From the NCBI GenBank assembly GCA_021307345.1, contig CP089930.1, positions 1,178,001 to 1,242,000 on the forward strand: a DNA stretch of 64,000 nucleotides, read 5' to 3'. The DNA is from Escherichia coli. GTDB taxonomy: Bacteria > Pseudomonadota > Gammaproteobacteria > Enterobacterales > Enterobacteriaceae. The position numbers were made by a program, and so were the translations under genes. The notes under the pieces were generated by a model. It was given only the letters and a program-made list of their open reading frames with translations. It had not been told where the DNA came from and did not search any database. Positions 1 to 10,557 of this stretch are shown piece by piece (positions within the stretch are counted from its first letter, which is position 1; every line of letters starts with the position of its first letter).

Positions 1-596
1 AGCCCGGTATTGCCCGCTTTCATCGCCAGGCGGATACGCTCTAAATAAGCCAGTGGTTCTTGCTTACCGGACGCGCGCCAGACGCTAAATAACTTATCGC
101 AAGCGTTAGGCTGACTCTTTCCGGTTAGCCAAAGTTCTTTCGCCCCCTGCCAGGCTTCTTCGCTCTGCCCGATATTCCATTTCGCATAGTAATAATTACA
201 TTGCGCTTCGGTAGTCCCTGGTTTTTCCGGGCTAAAAGCTAACAGACCACGCCAGTCTTCACGCCGCGCCAGTTCATTGACGAAGCGAGATTGTAGCGTG
301 CGAGCGGGAGGAAGCGTGGGGTTAGCGCGAACAAAGTTAGTGACCTTGACCGCCGGTTGATTCATCAGGTCATCGGTAATCTGGCGGTATTCCAGGTAGG
401 GATAAAGCGGATAATCCTTCAGTCCAGGCATCATTTGTTCGACCACATCCATTTGTCGATTATCCCAGGCCTGCTTGATTTGCGCGTAACGGCTACGCTG
501 CTCATCCAGTGAGTCGGCTCGCGCCACGCTGCTGACCGTCAGCAGACAGACACCGGCAGCCAACAGCCGCCAGGTAACTTGTTTGGCTTTTTCCAC
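1..596 (-). CDS. slt: Soluble lytic murein transglycosylase, N-terminal part (cut by window edge)
   Basis: Slt70 is a periplasmic lytic transglycosylase that cleaves the glycan strands of peptidoglycan to 1,6-anhydro products. Only about the first 198 residues lie in the window. The frame opens with GTG at 596-594 (first residues MEKAKQVTWRLL), followed by a Sec signal peptide with a hydrophobic core (residues about 8-20) and an Ala-rich cleavage site ending ARA near residue 27. The visible part belongs to the helical, ring-forming U domain. The catalytic C-terminal SLT domain lies outside the window. The gene is divergent from ettA. The translated sequence matches my memory of K-12 Slt almost residue for residue. 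Confidence 0.95.
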   Translation of the reverse strand, partial: MEKAKQVTWRLLAAGVCLLTVSSVARADSLDEQRSRYAQIKQAWDNRQMDVVEQMMPGLKDYPLYPYLEYRQITDDLMNQPAVKVTNFVRANPTLPPARTLQSRFVNELARREDWRGLLAFSPEKPGTTEAQCNYYYAKWNIGQSEEAWQGAKELWLTGKSQPNACDKLFSVWRASGKQEPLAYLERIRLAMKAGNTG

Positions 597-806
597 AAGC
601 GCATCCTCTAAGTGTAAATACATCAATGCAGCGTCATGCCGCCTAATAGATTTATGCTAACCAGTCATTGCCGTTTGTGCCACGTTATGGACACTTTTTT
701 ACTTTTACTGCGAGGGTGATCGACCGGCTGGGATTAGATAAGGAAACAGGCTACACTTCGCCTTTGAAAACTCATCATCACGATAAACATAGAGGCGAAG
801 TCCAAC
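597..806. promoter_or_regulatory. Divergent slt/ettA intergenic region
   Basis: These 210 bp separate the slt and ettA starts and must carry both promoters. A purine-rich AGAGGCGAAG stretch lies just upstream of the ettA ATG at 807. I cannot place either promoter with confidence and see no other gene here. The longer frame starting at 668 is out of phase with ettA and is a shadow. Confidence 0.4.
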
Positions 807-2474
807 GTGGCTCAATTCGTTTATACCATGCATCGTGTCGGCAAAGTTGTTCCGCCGAAACGTCATATTTTGAAAAACATCTCTCTGAGTTTCTTCCCTG
901 GGGCAAAAATCGGCGTCCTGGGTCTGAACGGCGCCGGTAAATCTACCCTGCTGCGCATTATGGCGGGCATCGATAAAGACATCGAAGGCGAAGCGCGTCC
1001 GCAGCCGGATATCAAGATTGGTTATCTGCCGCAGGAACCGCAGCTAAACCCGGAACACACCGTGCGTGAGTCCATTGAAGAGGCGGTTTCTGAAGTGGTT
1101 AACGCCCTGAAACGTCTGGATGAAGTGTATGCGTTATACGCCGATCCGGATGCCGATTTCGACAAGCTGGCCGCTGAACAAGGCCGTCTGGAAGAGATCA
1201 TTCAGGCTCACGACGGTCATAACCTGAACGTGCAACTGGAACGTGCAGCAGATGCGCTGCGTCTGCCGGACTGGGAGGCGAAAATCGCTAACCTCTCCGG
1301 TGGTGAGCGTCGTCGCGTGGCGTTGTGCCGCCTGCTGCTGGAAAAACCAGACATGCTGCTGCTCGACGAACCAACTAACCACCTAGATGCCGAATCCGTA
1401 GCGTGGCTGGAACGCTTCCTGCACGACTTCGAAGGCACCGTTGTGGCGATTACCCACGACCGTTACTTCCTCGATAACGTTGCGGGCTGGATCCTCGAAC
1501 TTGACCGTGGCGAAGGTATTCCGTGGGAAGGTAACTACTCCTCCTGGCTGGAGCAGAAAGATCAGCGTCTGGCGCAGGAAGCTTCGCAAGAAGCAGCACG
1601 TCGTAAGTCGATTGAAAAAGAGCTGGAGTGGGTACGTCAGGGGACTAAAGGCCGTCAGTCGAAAGGTAAAGCACGTCTGGCGCGCTTTGAAGAGCTGAAC
1701 AACACCGAATACCAGAAACGTAACGAAACCAACGAACTGTTTATTCCACCTGGACCGCGTCTGGGCGATAAAGTGTTGGAAGTCAGCAACCTGCGTAAAT
1801 CCTACGGCGATCGCCTGCTGATTGACTCCCTGAGCTTCTCGATCCCGAAAGGGGCAATCGTCGGGATCATCGGGCCGAACGGTGCGGGTAAATCGACCCT
1901 GTTCCGTATGATCTCTGGTCAGGAACAGCCGGACAGCGGCACCATCACTTTAGGTGAAACGGTGAAACTGGCGTCTGTTGATCAGTTCCGTGACTCAATG
2001 GATAACAGCAAAACCGTTTGGGAAGAAGTTTCCGGCGGGCTGGATATCATGAAGATCGGTAACACCGAGATGCCGAGCCGTGCCTACGTAGGCCGCTTTA
2101 ACTTTAAAGGGGTTGATCAGGGTAAACGCGTTGGCGAACTTTCCGGTGGTGAGCGCGGTCGTCTGCATCTGGCGAAGCTGCTGCAGGTTGGCGGCAACAT
2201 GCTGCTGCTCGACGAACCGACCAACGATCTGGATATCGAAACCCTGCGTGCGCTGGAAAACGCCCTGCTGGAGTTCCCGGGCTGCGCGATGGTTATCTCG
2301 CACGACCGTTGGTTCCTCGACCGTATCGCGACGCACATTCTGGATTACCAGGATGAAGGTAAAGTCGAGTTCTTCGAAGGTAACTTTACCGAGTACGAAG
2401 AGTATAAGAAACGCACGCTGGGCGCAGACGCGCTGGAGCCGAAGCGTATCAAGTACAAGCGTATTGCGAAGTAA
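807..2474 (+). CDS. ettA: Energy-dependent translational throttle protein EttA (ABC-F ATPase)
   Basis: EttA (formerly YjjK) is a cytosolic ABC-F protein. It binds the ribosomal E site and gates entry into elongation according to the ATP/ADP ratio. The 555 residues carry two ABC domains without membrane segments. Domain 1 has Walker A GLNGAGKST (39-47), signature LSGGERRR and Walker B LLLDEPTNHLD with the catalytic Glu near 188. Domain 2 has Walker A GPNGAGKST (from 356), signature LSGGERGR and Walker B LLLDEPTNDLD. Between them, at about 240-325, lies the charged helical linker (P-site tRNA interaction motif, with WVRQGTKGRQSKGKARLARFEEL-type content). Length equals the K-12 protein. It is monocistronic and convergent with nadR across a REP pair. 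Confidence 0.97.
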   Translation: MAQFVYTMHRVGKVVPPKRHILKNISLSFFPGAKIGVLGLNGAGKSTLLRIMAGIDKDIEGEARPQPDIKIGYLPQEPQLNPEHTVRESIEEAVSEVVNALKRLDEVYALYADPDADFDKLAAEQGRLEEIIQAHDGHNLNVQLERAADALRLPDWEAKIANLSGGERRRVALCRLLLEKPDMLLLDEPTNHLDAESVAWLERFLHDFEGTVVAITHDRYFLDNVAGWILELDRGEGIPWEGNYSSWLEQKDQRLAQEASQEAARRKSIEKELEWVRQGTKGRQSKGKARLARFEELNNTEYQKRNETNELFIPPGPRLGDKVLEVSNLRKSYGDRLLIDSLSFSIPKGAIVGIIGPNGAGKSTLFRMISGQEQPDSGTITLGETVKLASVDQFRDSMDNSKTVWEEVSGGLDIMKIGNTEMPSRAYVGRFNFKGVDQGKRVGELSGGERGRLHLAKLLQVGGNMLLLDEPTNDLDIETLRALENALLEFPGCAMVISHDRWFLDRIATHILDYQDEGKVEFFEGNFTEYEEYKKRTLGADALEPKRIKYKRIAK

Positions 2475-2479
2475 TTTGT

Positions 2480-2588
2480 AAGATGCCGGATGCGGCGTGA
2501 ACGCCTTATCCGGCCTACAAGCCCAGTGATTTCAATAGGTTGCAAAACAGTAGGCCTGATAAGACGCGTCAGCGTCGCATCAGGCATT
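2480..2588. repeat. BIME: two inverted REP elements between ettA and nadR
   Basis: Two REP-like palindromes, GCCGGATGCGGCGTGAACGC... and the inverted partner GCCTGATAAGACGCGTCAGC..., flank a short spacer. They lie between two convergent stop codons, the usual place for such elements. As RNA they fold into strong hairpins and can protect 3' ends or assist termination. Confidence 0.85.
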
Positions 2589-2593
2589 GGGTC

Positions 2594-3826
2594 TTAACCC
2601 TGCTCCCCCATCATCTCCCGCACCAGCTCCACGCAGCGCAGGAAACGGCTGTCGTAATCGTCCTCTTCAACCCGCACAAATTCGATATTGTTCTCTTCCA
2701 GCATTTCCACCAGCAGATTCTGGAACTCTTTACGATCCACCGAACTACCGAGGCTGCGTAAACCATCCGCCACCCACGGCGTGTTGTTCTCCAGCAGGAT
2801 CACCAGATCAAAACGGTATTCATCGATCAGCGCCTGCACGAACGGATGCTCACGCCCTTCGTACTTTTTGCAGAACGCCTGCGTTGTCACAAAATCGGTG
2901 TCGATAAACGCCACTTTATTGGCATATTTAACTGCAAAATCAATATATTGTGCGTGACCCAGCGCGATTTTATCGTAGTCGGAATACTGCAACGCAATCT
3001 CATCTCCGCCAAGGTGTGAAAAGACATAATCACGACCAAACTCCCACGCACTGGTGGTGTTGAAGATGTTGGCGAGTTTGTTTACCAGGGTAGATTTACC
3101 GCTCGACTCGCCGCCGAGGATCGCCACGGTGCGCACAAAGAACGGCTTCACTTCGGTAGGAATATATTCCCAGTAGCGGAACGGGTTTTCGCGGATCTGC
3201 GCACCGCTGATACTCATAAAGGTACGTTTCGGATCGATAAGCACCGTTTCGATCCCCAGATGCTCCAGGTACTGTGGTGCGTCGGTCTCTTCCGAGGTGT
3301 AGATCAGATCCGGCTGAATGCCTTTTTCAGCCATAAACTTTTTGATGCCGTTGCTCCACACATCCCAACCGTGCGGATACGGCTCCATGCCCTCTTCGTT
3401 GAAGGCATGAATGCGGATATTTTTCTGATATTTAAAGGTTTGCAATAACCAGCGCAGACGATCCGGCACCGTTGGCTGCTGCGACATGGCGCTGTCTTCA
3501 AATAACGCGCGGTCGCGAGTATCGTCAAAGCCCATAATGATATGCAGCTCATCAACCTGGCTACAGGCGCGCTGGATAAGGTAGATATGTCCGGTATGCA
3601 GCGGGTAGAACTTACCGAATACCACACCAATGGTTTTCTTCTGTCGGGGAAACTCAAGCCCCAAAAAACGGTGCAACGCCTCCAGCTTTTGTGCGCTGGG
3701 GCTTTTGATTTTGGCATTCAGTAACTGGCTTAAATACCCTTTGGTCATACCGCTGGCATCAGCCACCTGCTGTAACGTGCAGCCTTGTTGCTTAATAGCG
3801 GTTTTCAGGTAATCAAATGACGACAT
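2594..3826 (-). CDS. nadR: Trifunctional NAD regulator NadR: repressor, NMN adenylyltransferase, ribosylnicotinamide kinase
   Basis: NadR represses NAD biosynthesis genes in response to NAD/ATP and also salvages nicotinamide riboside. It has 410 residues from the ATG at 3826, chosen because GGAGGG lies 3 bases upstream and the length matches K-12; an upstream in-frame start at 3847 would add 7 residues. Residues 1-60 form an XRE-type helix-turn-helix (QQVADASGMTKGYLSQLLN). An adenylyltransferase domain follows with GKFYPLHTGH (about 71-80). The C-terminal kinase domain has the P-loop GGESSGKST near 238. It lies 20 bp downstream of radA, in a serB-radA-nadR transcription unit. Confidence 0.96.
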   Translation of the reverse strand: MSSFDYLKTAIKQQGCTLQQVADASGMTKGYLSQLLNAKIKSPSAQKLEALHRFLGLEFPRQKKTIGVVFGKFYPLHTGHIYLIQRACSQVDELHIIMGFDDTRDRALFEDSAMSQQPTVPDRLRWLLQTFKYQKNIRIHAFNEEGMEPYPHGWDVWSNGIKKFMAEKGIQPDLIYTSEETDAPQYLEHLGIETVLIDPKRTFMSISGAQIRENPFRYWEYIPTEVKPFFVRTVAILGGESSGKSTLVNKLANIFNTTSAWEFGRDYVFSHLGGDEIALQYSDYDKIALGHAQYIDFAVKYANKVAFIDTDFVTTQAFCKKYEGREHPFVQALIDEYRFDLVILLENNTPWVADGLRSLGSSVDRKEFQNLLVEMLEENNIEFVRVEEDDYDSRFLRCVELVREMMGEQG

Positions 3827-3846
3827 ATCTCCCTCCGTATCTCTCA

Positions 3847-5229
3847 TTATAAGTCGTCGAACACGCTAAGCGCGTCGGAGAGTTTTTTAACGCCAAAAAT
3901 CTGCATCCCTTCCGGCGCTTTTTTCGGCACGTTGGCCGCCGGAACAATCGCCCGGCGAAAACCGTGTTTCGCCGCTTCAGAGATTCGTTCCTGACCGCTG
4001 GGCACCGGGCGAATCTCCCCTGCCAGCCCCACTTCGCCAAACACCACCAGATCCTGCGGCAGCGGTCTGTCACGCAGGCTGGAAACCATCGCCAGCAGTA
4101 ACGCTAAGTCGGCGCTGGTTTCCGTCACCTTCACGCCGCCGACCACGTTAACAAATACATCCTGATCGGCCATTTGCAACCCACCGTGACGGTGCAGCAC
4201 CGCCAGCAGGATTGCCAGACGGTTTTGCTCCAGCCCGACCGCCACGCGGCGCGGATTCGCCATCATCGAATGATCGACCAGCGCCTGAATCTCCACCAGC
4301 AGCGGGCGCGTCCCTTCCCATACCACCATAACTGAACTGCCAGAGGTCACTTCATCGCCACGGCTTAAGAAGATTGCCGAAGGATTGCTGACTTCACGCA
4401 GTCCCTGCTCGGTCATCGCGAATACACCCAGCTCATTCACCGCGCCGAAGCGGTTTTTATGGCTACGCAAGGTGCGGAAACGGGAGTCGGCGTCGCCGTC
4501 CAACAGCACCGAACAGTCAATACAGTGTTCCAGCACTTTCGGACCAGCCAGCGAGCCATCTTTGGTTACGTGCCCGACCATGACAATCGCCACGCCGCGT
4601 GTTTTGGCGAATCGCGTCAGATAAGCCGCCGTTTCACGCACCTGCGCCACGCTGCCTGGCGATGACTGAACATCCGCCATATGCATCACCTGGATCGAGT
4701 CAATTACCATCAGCTTCGGTTGCTCTTCTTCGGCAATCAGGCAGATTTGTTCGATGCTGGTTTCAGACAGCATATTAAGATTATCGGTCGGCAGGCCAAG
4801 GCGATGAGCGCGCATTGCCACCTGTTGCAGCGACTCTTCGCCAGTGACATACAGCGTTTTCATCTGCTGCGCCAGTTTGCACAGCGTTTGCAGCAGCAGC
4901 GTGGATTTACCGGCACCAGGGTTACCGCCAATCAGAATGGCGCTTCCCGGCACCACCCCGCCGCCTAATACGCGGTCGAACTCTTTAAATCCGGTAGAAA
5001 AACGCGGCAATTCCTCAAGGCTGATATCCGACAGTTTCTGGACTTTCGCCACTCCGGCGCTACCGGCATAGCCACTGAGACGCTCGTTACGCGCCACCGT
5101 TGGCGACGCAGCAAGACGCACCTCGGTGATGGTGTTCCAGGCATGACAGGCGCTGCACTGCCCTTGCCAGCGCGGATAATCTGCCCCGCATTCATTACAA
5201 ACAAAGGCGCGTTTTGGAGCTTTTGCCAC
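3847..5229 (-). CDS. radA: DNA repair protein RadA (Sms), branch-migration ATPase
   Basis: RadA is a RecA-like helicase that processes recombination intermediates. It has 460 residues from the GTG at 5229, which has GAGGT a few bases upstream and gives the K-12 length; the frame is open 16 codons further. An N-terminal zinc finger has Cys 11, 14, 25 and 28. The RecA-like core has Walker A GGNPGAGKST near 96-105 and the RadA-specific KNRFG motif. The C-terminal part is a Lon-protease-like domain without an obvious catalytic dyad. It sits 48 bp downstream of serB and 20 bp upstream of nadR. Confidence 0.96.
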   Translation of the reverse strand: MAKAPKRAFVCNECGADYPRWQGQCSACHAWNTITEVRLAASPTVARNERLSGYAGSAGVAKVQKLSDISLEELPRFSTGFKEFDRVLGGGVVPGSAILIGGNPGAGKSTLLLQTLCKLAQQMKTLYVTGEESLQQVAMRAHRLGLPTDNLNMLSETSIEQICLIAEEEQPKLMVIDSIQVMHMADVQSSPGSVAQVRETAAYLTRFAKTRGVAIVMVGHVTKDGSLAGPKVLEHCIDCSVLLDGDADSRFRTLRSHKNRFGAVNELGVFAMTEQGLREVSNPSAIFLSRGDEVTSGSSVMVVWEGTRPLLVEIQALVDHSMMANPRRVAVGLEQNRLAILLAVLHRHGGLQMADQDVFVNVVGGVKVTETSADLALLLAMVSSLRDRPLPQDLVVFGEVGLAGEIRPVPSGQERISEAAKHGFRRAIVPAANVPKKAPEGMQIFGVKKLSDALSVFDDL

Positions 5230-5277
5230 GGTGTACCTCGTTAATGCTGTGCCGCCCGCAGGATGACGGGTGTGCAA

Positions 5278-6246
5278 TTACTTCTGATTCAGGCTGCCGG
5301 AGAGGATGCAGAACACCCCCATCAGGTCAGCGTGACGGATGATGACTTCCGTCTTTTCATTCACTTTTGGCTTGGCATGGTAGGCAATCCCCAGCCCTGC
5401 CGCTTTGATCATCGGCAGGTCGTTGGCACCATCGCCAATCGCCACGGTCTGCGCCAGCGGGATTTCATACTCCTGTGCCAGTCGGGTCAGGGTATTAGCT
5501 TTGTACTGCGCGTCTACAATGTCGCCGATCACATTGCCGGTAAATTTACCGTCCATGATCTCCAGTTCATTAGCTACCACGGCGGTCAGGCGCAGCTTGT
5601 CGCGCAGGTATTCGGCAAAGAAGGTGAAGCCGCCGGAGGCAATCGCCACTTTCCAGCCCAGCGTTTCCAGTTTGAGTACCAACTGCGTTAAGCCTGGCAT
5701 CAGCGGCAGATTTTCACGTACCTGAAGCAAAATGTTCGCGTCAGCGCCTTTCAGCGTCGCCACGCGACTGCGCAGGCTGGCGGTAAAATCAAGTTCTCCA
5801 CGCATCGCCCGTTCTGTCACTTCCGCCACCATCTCGCCCGTTCCGGCCAGTTTGGCAATTTCATCAATACATTCAATCTGGATAGCGGTGGAGTCCATGT
5901 CCATCACCAGCAAACCCGGCGTGCGCAGGTGCGGAATTTTCCCCAACGGAGCAACATCCAGTTGTGCTTCATGCGCCAGGCGCGTAGCCCGCGCGGTGAG
6001 CGAACCAGCCAGACGAATCACCTGATAATCTTCCACGCACCAGGCGGCAACAATCACCATCGCCGCGCCCAGTTTGCTCTGGTACTGGGTCAGTCGTTGT
6101 TTATCCAGCCCACGACCATACAGCAGCCAGCCGCTACGACCTGCGTGGTAATCCAGTGGCATCACTTCATCACCACTTAATGAAAGAGGCAGACCCGGCC
6201 ATAAAGAGACATCTTCAGGCAGGTCGCACCAGGTAATGTTAGGCAT
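5278..6246 (-). CDS. serB: Phosphoserine phosphatase
   Basis: SerB catalyses the last step of serine biosynthesis, O-phospho-L-serine to L-serine plus phosphate. It is a 322-residue HAD-superfamily enzyme. The nucleophile motif is MDMDST with Asp116 predicted to be phosphorylated. The conserved Ser/Thr motif (IASGGF) and the metal-binding GDGANDLPMI follow. The N-terminal 100 residues form the ACT-like regulatory part. The start at 6246 gives the family length; the frame stays open 46 codons upstream into the ytjB leader. It is divergent from ytjB, which begins 105 bp away, and is the first gene of serB-radA-nadR. Confidence 0.96.
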   Translation of the reverse strand: MPNITWCDLPEDVSLWPGLPLSLSGDEVMPLDYHAGRSGWLLYGRGLDKQRLTQYQSKLGAAMVIVAAWCVEDYQVIRLAGSLTARATRLAHEAQLDVAPLGKIPHLRTPGLLVMDMDSTAIQIECIDEIAKLAGTGEMVAEVTERAMRGELDFTASLRSRVATLKGADANILLQVRENLPLMPGLTQLVLKLETLGWKVAIASGGFTFFAEYLRDKLRLTAVVANELEIMDGKFTGNVIGDIVDAQYKANTLTRLAQEYEIPLAQTVAIGDGANDLPMIKAAGLGIAYHAKPKVNEKTEVIIRHADLMGVFCILSGSLNQK

Positions 6247-6351
6247 TAAGGCTCCTGTAAAATCGTTCGAAGCAGGGAAAATAACGCATGAGGCTACCTT
6301 GTATCCATTGCTTCTGGCAACATTAAGTCTCAAATTTTCAAAGGGTGGAAG
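6247..6351. promoter_or_regulatory. Divergent serB/ytjB promoter region
   Basis: Only 105 bp separate the two starts, so both promoters are packed here. A plausible ribosome-binding sequence (AAAGGGTGGAAG) precedes the ytjB ATG. I did not assign -10 or -35 boxes. Confidence 0.4.
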
Positions 6352-6996
6352 ATGGCTCGCACAAAACTGAAATTCCGGCTGCATCGGGCAGTGATTGTCC
6401 TGTTCTGCCTCGCCTTGTTAGTGGCGCTGATGCAGGGGGCGTCATGGTTTAGTCAAAACCACCAGCGACAGCGTAATCCACGGCTGGAAGAACTGGCCCG
6501 CACCCTGGCGCGTCAGGTGACGCTGAACGTTGCACCGCTGATGCGTACCGACTCACCGGATGAAAAACGCATTCAGGCGATCCTCGATCAGTTAACGGAT
6601 GAAAGCCGCATCCTCGACGCGGGTGTGTATGACGAACAAGGCGATCTTATCGCACGTTCTGGCGAAAGCGTCGAAGTGCGCGACCGGCTGGCGCTCGACG
6701 GTAAAAAAGCAGGCGGCTATTTTAACCAGCAGATTGTCGAGCCAATTGCGGGTAAAAACGGCCCGCTCGGCTATCTGCGCCTGACACTCGACACCCATAC
6801 GCTCGCCACCGAAGCCCAACAGGTGGATAACACCACTAACATTTTACGCCTGATGTTGCTGCTCTCACTGGCAATCGGCGTAGTGCTGACCCGCACGTTG
6901 TTGCAGGGTAAGCGCACCCGCTGGCAGCAATCTCCCTTCCTGTTAACCGCCAGCAAACCGGTGCCGGAAGAGGAAGAAGGCGAGAAAAAAGAGTGA
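6352..6996 (+). CDS. ytjB: YtjB (Smp), bitopic inner-membrane protein of unknown role
   Basis: YtjB is a 214-residue membrane protein, previously called Smp because it neighbours serB. Residues about 12-31 are a signal-anchor helix. Residues 32-160 form a predicted periplasmic domain of the sensor-like type (ARTLARQVTLNVAPL..., then a glycine-rich loop before LGYLRLTLDT). A second helix covers about 163-182. The C-terminus is a short cytoplasmic tail ending in a Glu/Lys run. No catalytic motif is visible. The layout resembles the input half of a receptor without an output domain. It is followed 27 bp later by lplA in the same direction, so co-transcription is likely. Confidence 0.9.
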   Translation: MARTKLKFRLHRAVIVLFCLALLVALMQGASWFSQNHQRQRNPRLEELARTLARQVTLNVAPLMRTDSPDEKRIQAILDQLTDESRILDAGVYDEQGDLIARSGESVEVRDRLALDGKKAGGYFNQQIVEPIAGKNGPLGYLRLTLDTHTLATEAQQVDNTTNILRLMLLLSLAIGVVLTRTLLQGKRTRWQQSPFLLTASKPVPEEEEGEKKE

Positions 6997-7023
6997 CCCA
7001 TTACTACAAGAAAGGAAATCGTT

Positions 7024-8040
7024 ATGTCCACATTACGCCTGCTTATCTCTGACTCTTACGACCCGTGGTTTAACCTGGCGGTTGAGGAATGTATTTTTCG
7101 CCAGATGCCCGCCACGCAGCGCGTTCTGTTTCTCTGGCGCAATGCCGACACCGTGGTGATTGGTCGTGCACAGAACCCGTGGAAAGAGTGTAATACCCGG
7201 CGGATGGAAGAAGATAACGTCCGACTGGCGCGGCGCAGTAGCGGTGGCGGCGCGGTGTTCCACGATCTCGGCAATACCTGTTTTACCTTTATGGCTGGCA
7301 AGCCGGAGTACGATAAAACCATCTCCACATCGATTGTGCTCAATGCGCTGAACGCGCTTGGCGTCAGCGCCGAAGCCTCCGGACGTAACGATCTGGTGGT
7401 GAAAACCGCCGAAGGCGACCGCAAAGTCTCAGGCTCGGCCTATCGCGAAACCAAAGATCGTGGCTTCCACCACGGCACCTTGCTGCTCAATGCCGACCTT
7501 AGCCGCCTGGCAAACTATCTCAACCCGGATAAAAAGAAACTGGCGGCGAAAGGCATTACCTCAGTGCGTTCCCGCGTGACCAACCTCACCGAGCTGCTGC
7601 CGGGGATCACCCATGAGCAGGTTTGCGAGGCCATAACCGAGGCCTTTTTCGCCCATTATGGCGAGAGCGTGGAAGCGGAAATCATCTCCCCGGACAAAAC
7701 GCCAGACTTGCCAAATTTCGCTGAAACCTTTGCCCGCCAGAGTAGCTGGGAGTGGAACTTCGGTCAGGCTCCGGCGTTCTCGCATCTGCTGGATGAACGC
7801 TTTACCTGGGGCGGCGTAGAACTGCATTTCGACGTTGAAAAAGGCCATATCACCCGCGCCCAGGTATTTACCGACAGTCTTAACCCCGCGCCGCTGGAAG
7901 CCCTCGCCGGGCGACTGCAAGGCTGCCTGTACCGCGCAGATATGCTGCAACAGGAATGCGAAGCTCTGTTGGTTGACTTCCCTGAACAGGAAAAAGAGCT
8001 ACGGGAATTGTCGGCGTGGATGGCTGGGGCAGTGCGGTAA
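7024..8040 (+). CDS. lplA: Lipoate-protein ligase A
   Basis: LplA activates free lipoate with ATP and attaches it to lysines on E2 subunits and GcvH; this is the scavenging route, parallel to LipB/LipA. It has 338 residues, equal to K-12. The N-terminal large domain contains [15 protein letters not shown] (from residue about 69) for lipoyl-AMP and the catalytic-lysine segment [19 protein letters not shown]. The small C-terminal domain begins near residue 248. AAAGGAAAT precedes the ATG. Confidence 0.97.
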   Translation: MSTLRLLISDSYDPWFNLAVEECIFRQMPATQRVLFLWRNADTVVIGRAQNPWKECNTRRMEEDNVRLARRSSGGGAVFHDLGNTCFTFMAGKPEYDKTISTSIVLNALNALGVSAEASGRNDLVVKTAEGDRKVSGSAYRETKDRGFHHGTLLLNADLSRLANYLNPDKKKLAAKGITSVRSRVTNLTELLPGITHEQVCEAITEAFFAHYGESVEAEIISPDKTPDLPNFAETFARQSSWEWNFGQAPAFSHLLDERFTWGGVELHFDVEKGHITRAQVFTDSLNPAPLEALAGRLQGCLYRADMLQQECEALLVDFPEQEKELRELSAWMAGAVR

Positions 8041-8071
8041 CTTGCTGAGTAAAATACCAAAGGAAGCGAAT

Positions 8072-8335
8072 ATGAACGATATGGAAAAGCAGAAACGGGA
8101 GATTATCAACTTAATGTTCAGCCAGCGTATTTCCTGGCTAGCCGCTGTGCGTATCATGCATAAATTATCGCTTGCTGAATTAAGTAAAATGTTAGGTATC
8201 TCGATTAACTCTCTAAAACGGATAGAAAAGACGGAGCGGCTTAGCTCAAACATCAAAAACAAAATGGCAGGAATTTATGGTTGTCCACCAGAGTTGCTGA
8301 TATGCCCTTCATGGATGACGGCTGAACATACATGA
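8072..8335 (+). CDS. Small XRE-type helix-turn-helix protein (unrecognised)
   Basis: This 87-residue protein has AAGGAAG six bases before its ATG, 31 bp after lplA. Residues about 22-53 (VRIMHKLSLAELSKMLGISI followed by NSLKRIEKTE) match the Cro/C1 helix-turn-helix pattern, with a charged N-terminus and a short C-terminal part ending near WMTAEHT. Base composition is more AT-rich than lplA. In K-12 this interval carries yjjJ, a HipA-like gene on the opposite strand, which is absent here. The protein resembles a lone antitoxin- or phage-type repressor, but no toxin partner is adjacent. I do not recognise it by name. Confidence 0.75.
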   Translation: MNDMEKQKREIINLMFSQRISWLAAVRIMHKLSLAELSKMLGISINSLKRIEKTERLSSNIKNKMAGIYGCPPELLICPSWMTAEHT

Positions 8336-8420
8336 ATAGATACTTGAATGGATTTTATTTTCTATCCACATGAAAAATAATAGTAAATCTATAAATCAGT
8401 CGCTATTAATGAATAGATAC

Positions 8421-8452
8421 TAAAAAGCCGGAGCAGTCTCCCGCTCCGGCTT
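8421..8452 (-). terminator. Intrinsic terminator of the deo operon
   Basis: A 10-bp perfect stem, AAGCCGGAGC / GCTCCGGCTT, with an 8-base loop is followed on the minus strand by TTTTTAG. It lies 32 bp beyond the deoD stop, the last gene of the operon. Confidence 0.9.
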
Positions 8453-8483
8453 AACACGACAATCGCCTTTCAGCGAAAAACAA

Positions 8484-9203
8484 TTACTCTTTATCGCCCA
8501 GCAGAACGGATTCCAGTGCGATTTTGATCATGTCGTTGAAGGTGGTCTGACGCTCAGCGGCAGTGGTCTGCTCGTGAGTGCGGATGTGGTCAGACACGGT
8601 GCAGATGGTCAGGGCTTTCGCGCCAAATTCTGCAGCGACGCCGTAGATACCAGCCGCTTCCATTTCCACGCCGAGGATGCCGTATTTTTCCATCACGTCG
8701 AACATTTCGCCGTCCGGAGAGTAGAACAGGTCAGCGGAGAACAGGTTACCAACGCGAGCATCAACGCCCAGTGCTTTAGCCGCGTCTACCGCGTTACGCA
8801 CCATGTCAAAGTCAGCGATAGCAGCAAAGTCATGGTCTTTAAAACGGATGCGGTTAACTTTGGAATCGGTGCAGGCACCCATACCGATAACTACGTCACG
8901 CAGTTTTACGTGCGGCAGAACAGCGCCACAGGAACCCACGCGGATGATTTTTTTCACGCCGAAATCGGTGATCAGCTCTTTGGTGTAGATGGAGCAGGAC
9001 GGGATCCCCATACCGTGACCCATTACGGAAATTTTGCGGCCTTTGTAAGTACCGGTGAAGCCCAGCATACCGCGAACGTTGTTCACTTCACGGGCATCTT
9101 CAAGGAAAGTTTCAGCAATATACTTCGCACGCAGCGGGTCGCCTGGCATCAAAACTACGTCAGCGAAATCGCCCATTTCTGCATTAATGTGTGGGGTAGC
9201 CAT
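8484..9203 (-). CDS. deoD: Purine nucleoside phosphorylase DeoD
   Basis: DeoD cleaves purine (deoxy)ribonucleosides with phosphate to free base and (deoxy)ribose-1-phosphate. It has 239 residues, as in other enteric hexameric PNPs. Visible family elements are the N-terminal [12 protein letters not shown] phosphate-binding segment, the RVGSCGAV segment, and the VEMEAAGIY nucleoside-binding motif in the last third. It is the last gene of deoCABD. A boxC-type palindrome separates it from deoB, so its messenger level may be tuned independently. Confidence 0.97.
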   Translation of the reverse strand: MATPHINAEMGDFADVVLMPGDPLRAKYIAETFLEDAREVNNVRGMLGFTGTYKGRKISVMGHGMGIPSCSIYTKELITDFGVKKIIRVGSCGAVLPHVKLRDVVIGMGACTDSKVNRIRFKDHDFAAIADFDMVRNAVDAAKALGVDARVGNLFSADLFYSPDGEMFDVMEKYGILGVEMEAAGIYGVAAEFGAKALTICTVSDHIRTHEQTTAAERQTTFNDMIKIALESVLLGDKE

Positions 9204-9230
9204 TGTTTTATCCTTATCAACATGTTTTCA

Positions 9231-9263
9231 CCCTCTCCCTGTGGGAGAGGGTCGGGGTGAGGG
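9231..9263. repeat. boxC-type GC-rich palindrome between deoB and deoD
   Basis: CCCTCTCCCTGTGGGAGAGGG followed by TCGGGGTGAGGG is an imperfect inverted repeat of the type dispersed in E. coli intergenic regions. A closely related copy occurs at 15586-15622. The assignment to the boxC family is from memory. Confidence 0.7.
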
Positions 9264-9282
9264 CATCAAGCCGCACCCATTA

Positions 9283-10527
<1,245 letters not shown>

Positions 10528-10557
10528 TCAAATTTAAATGATCAGATCAGTATACAA

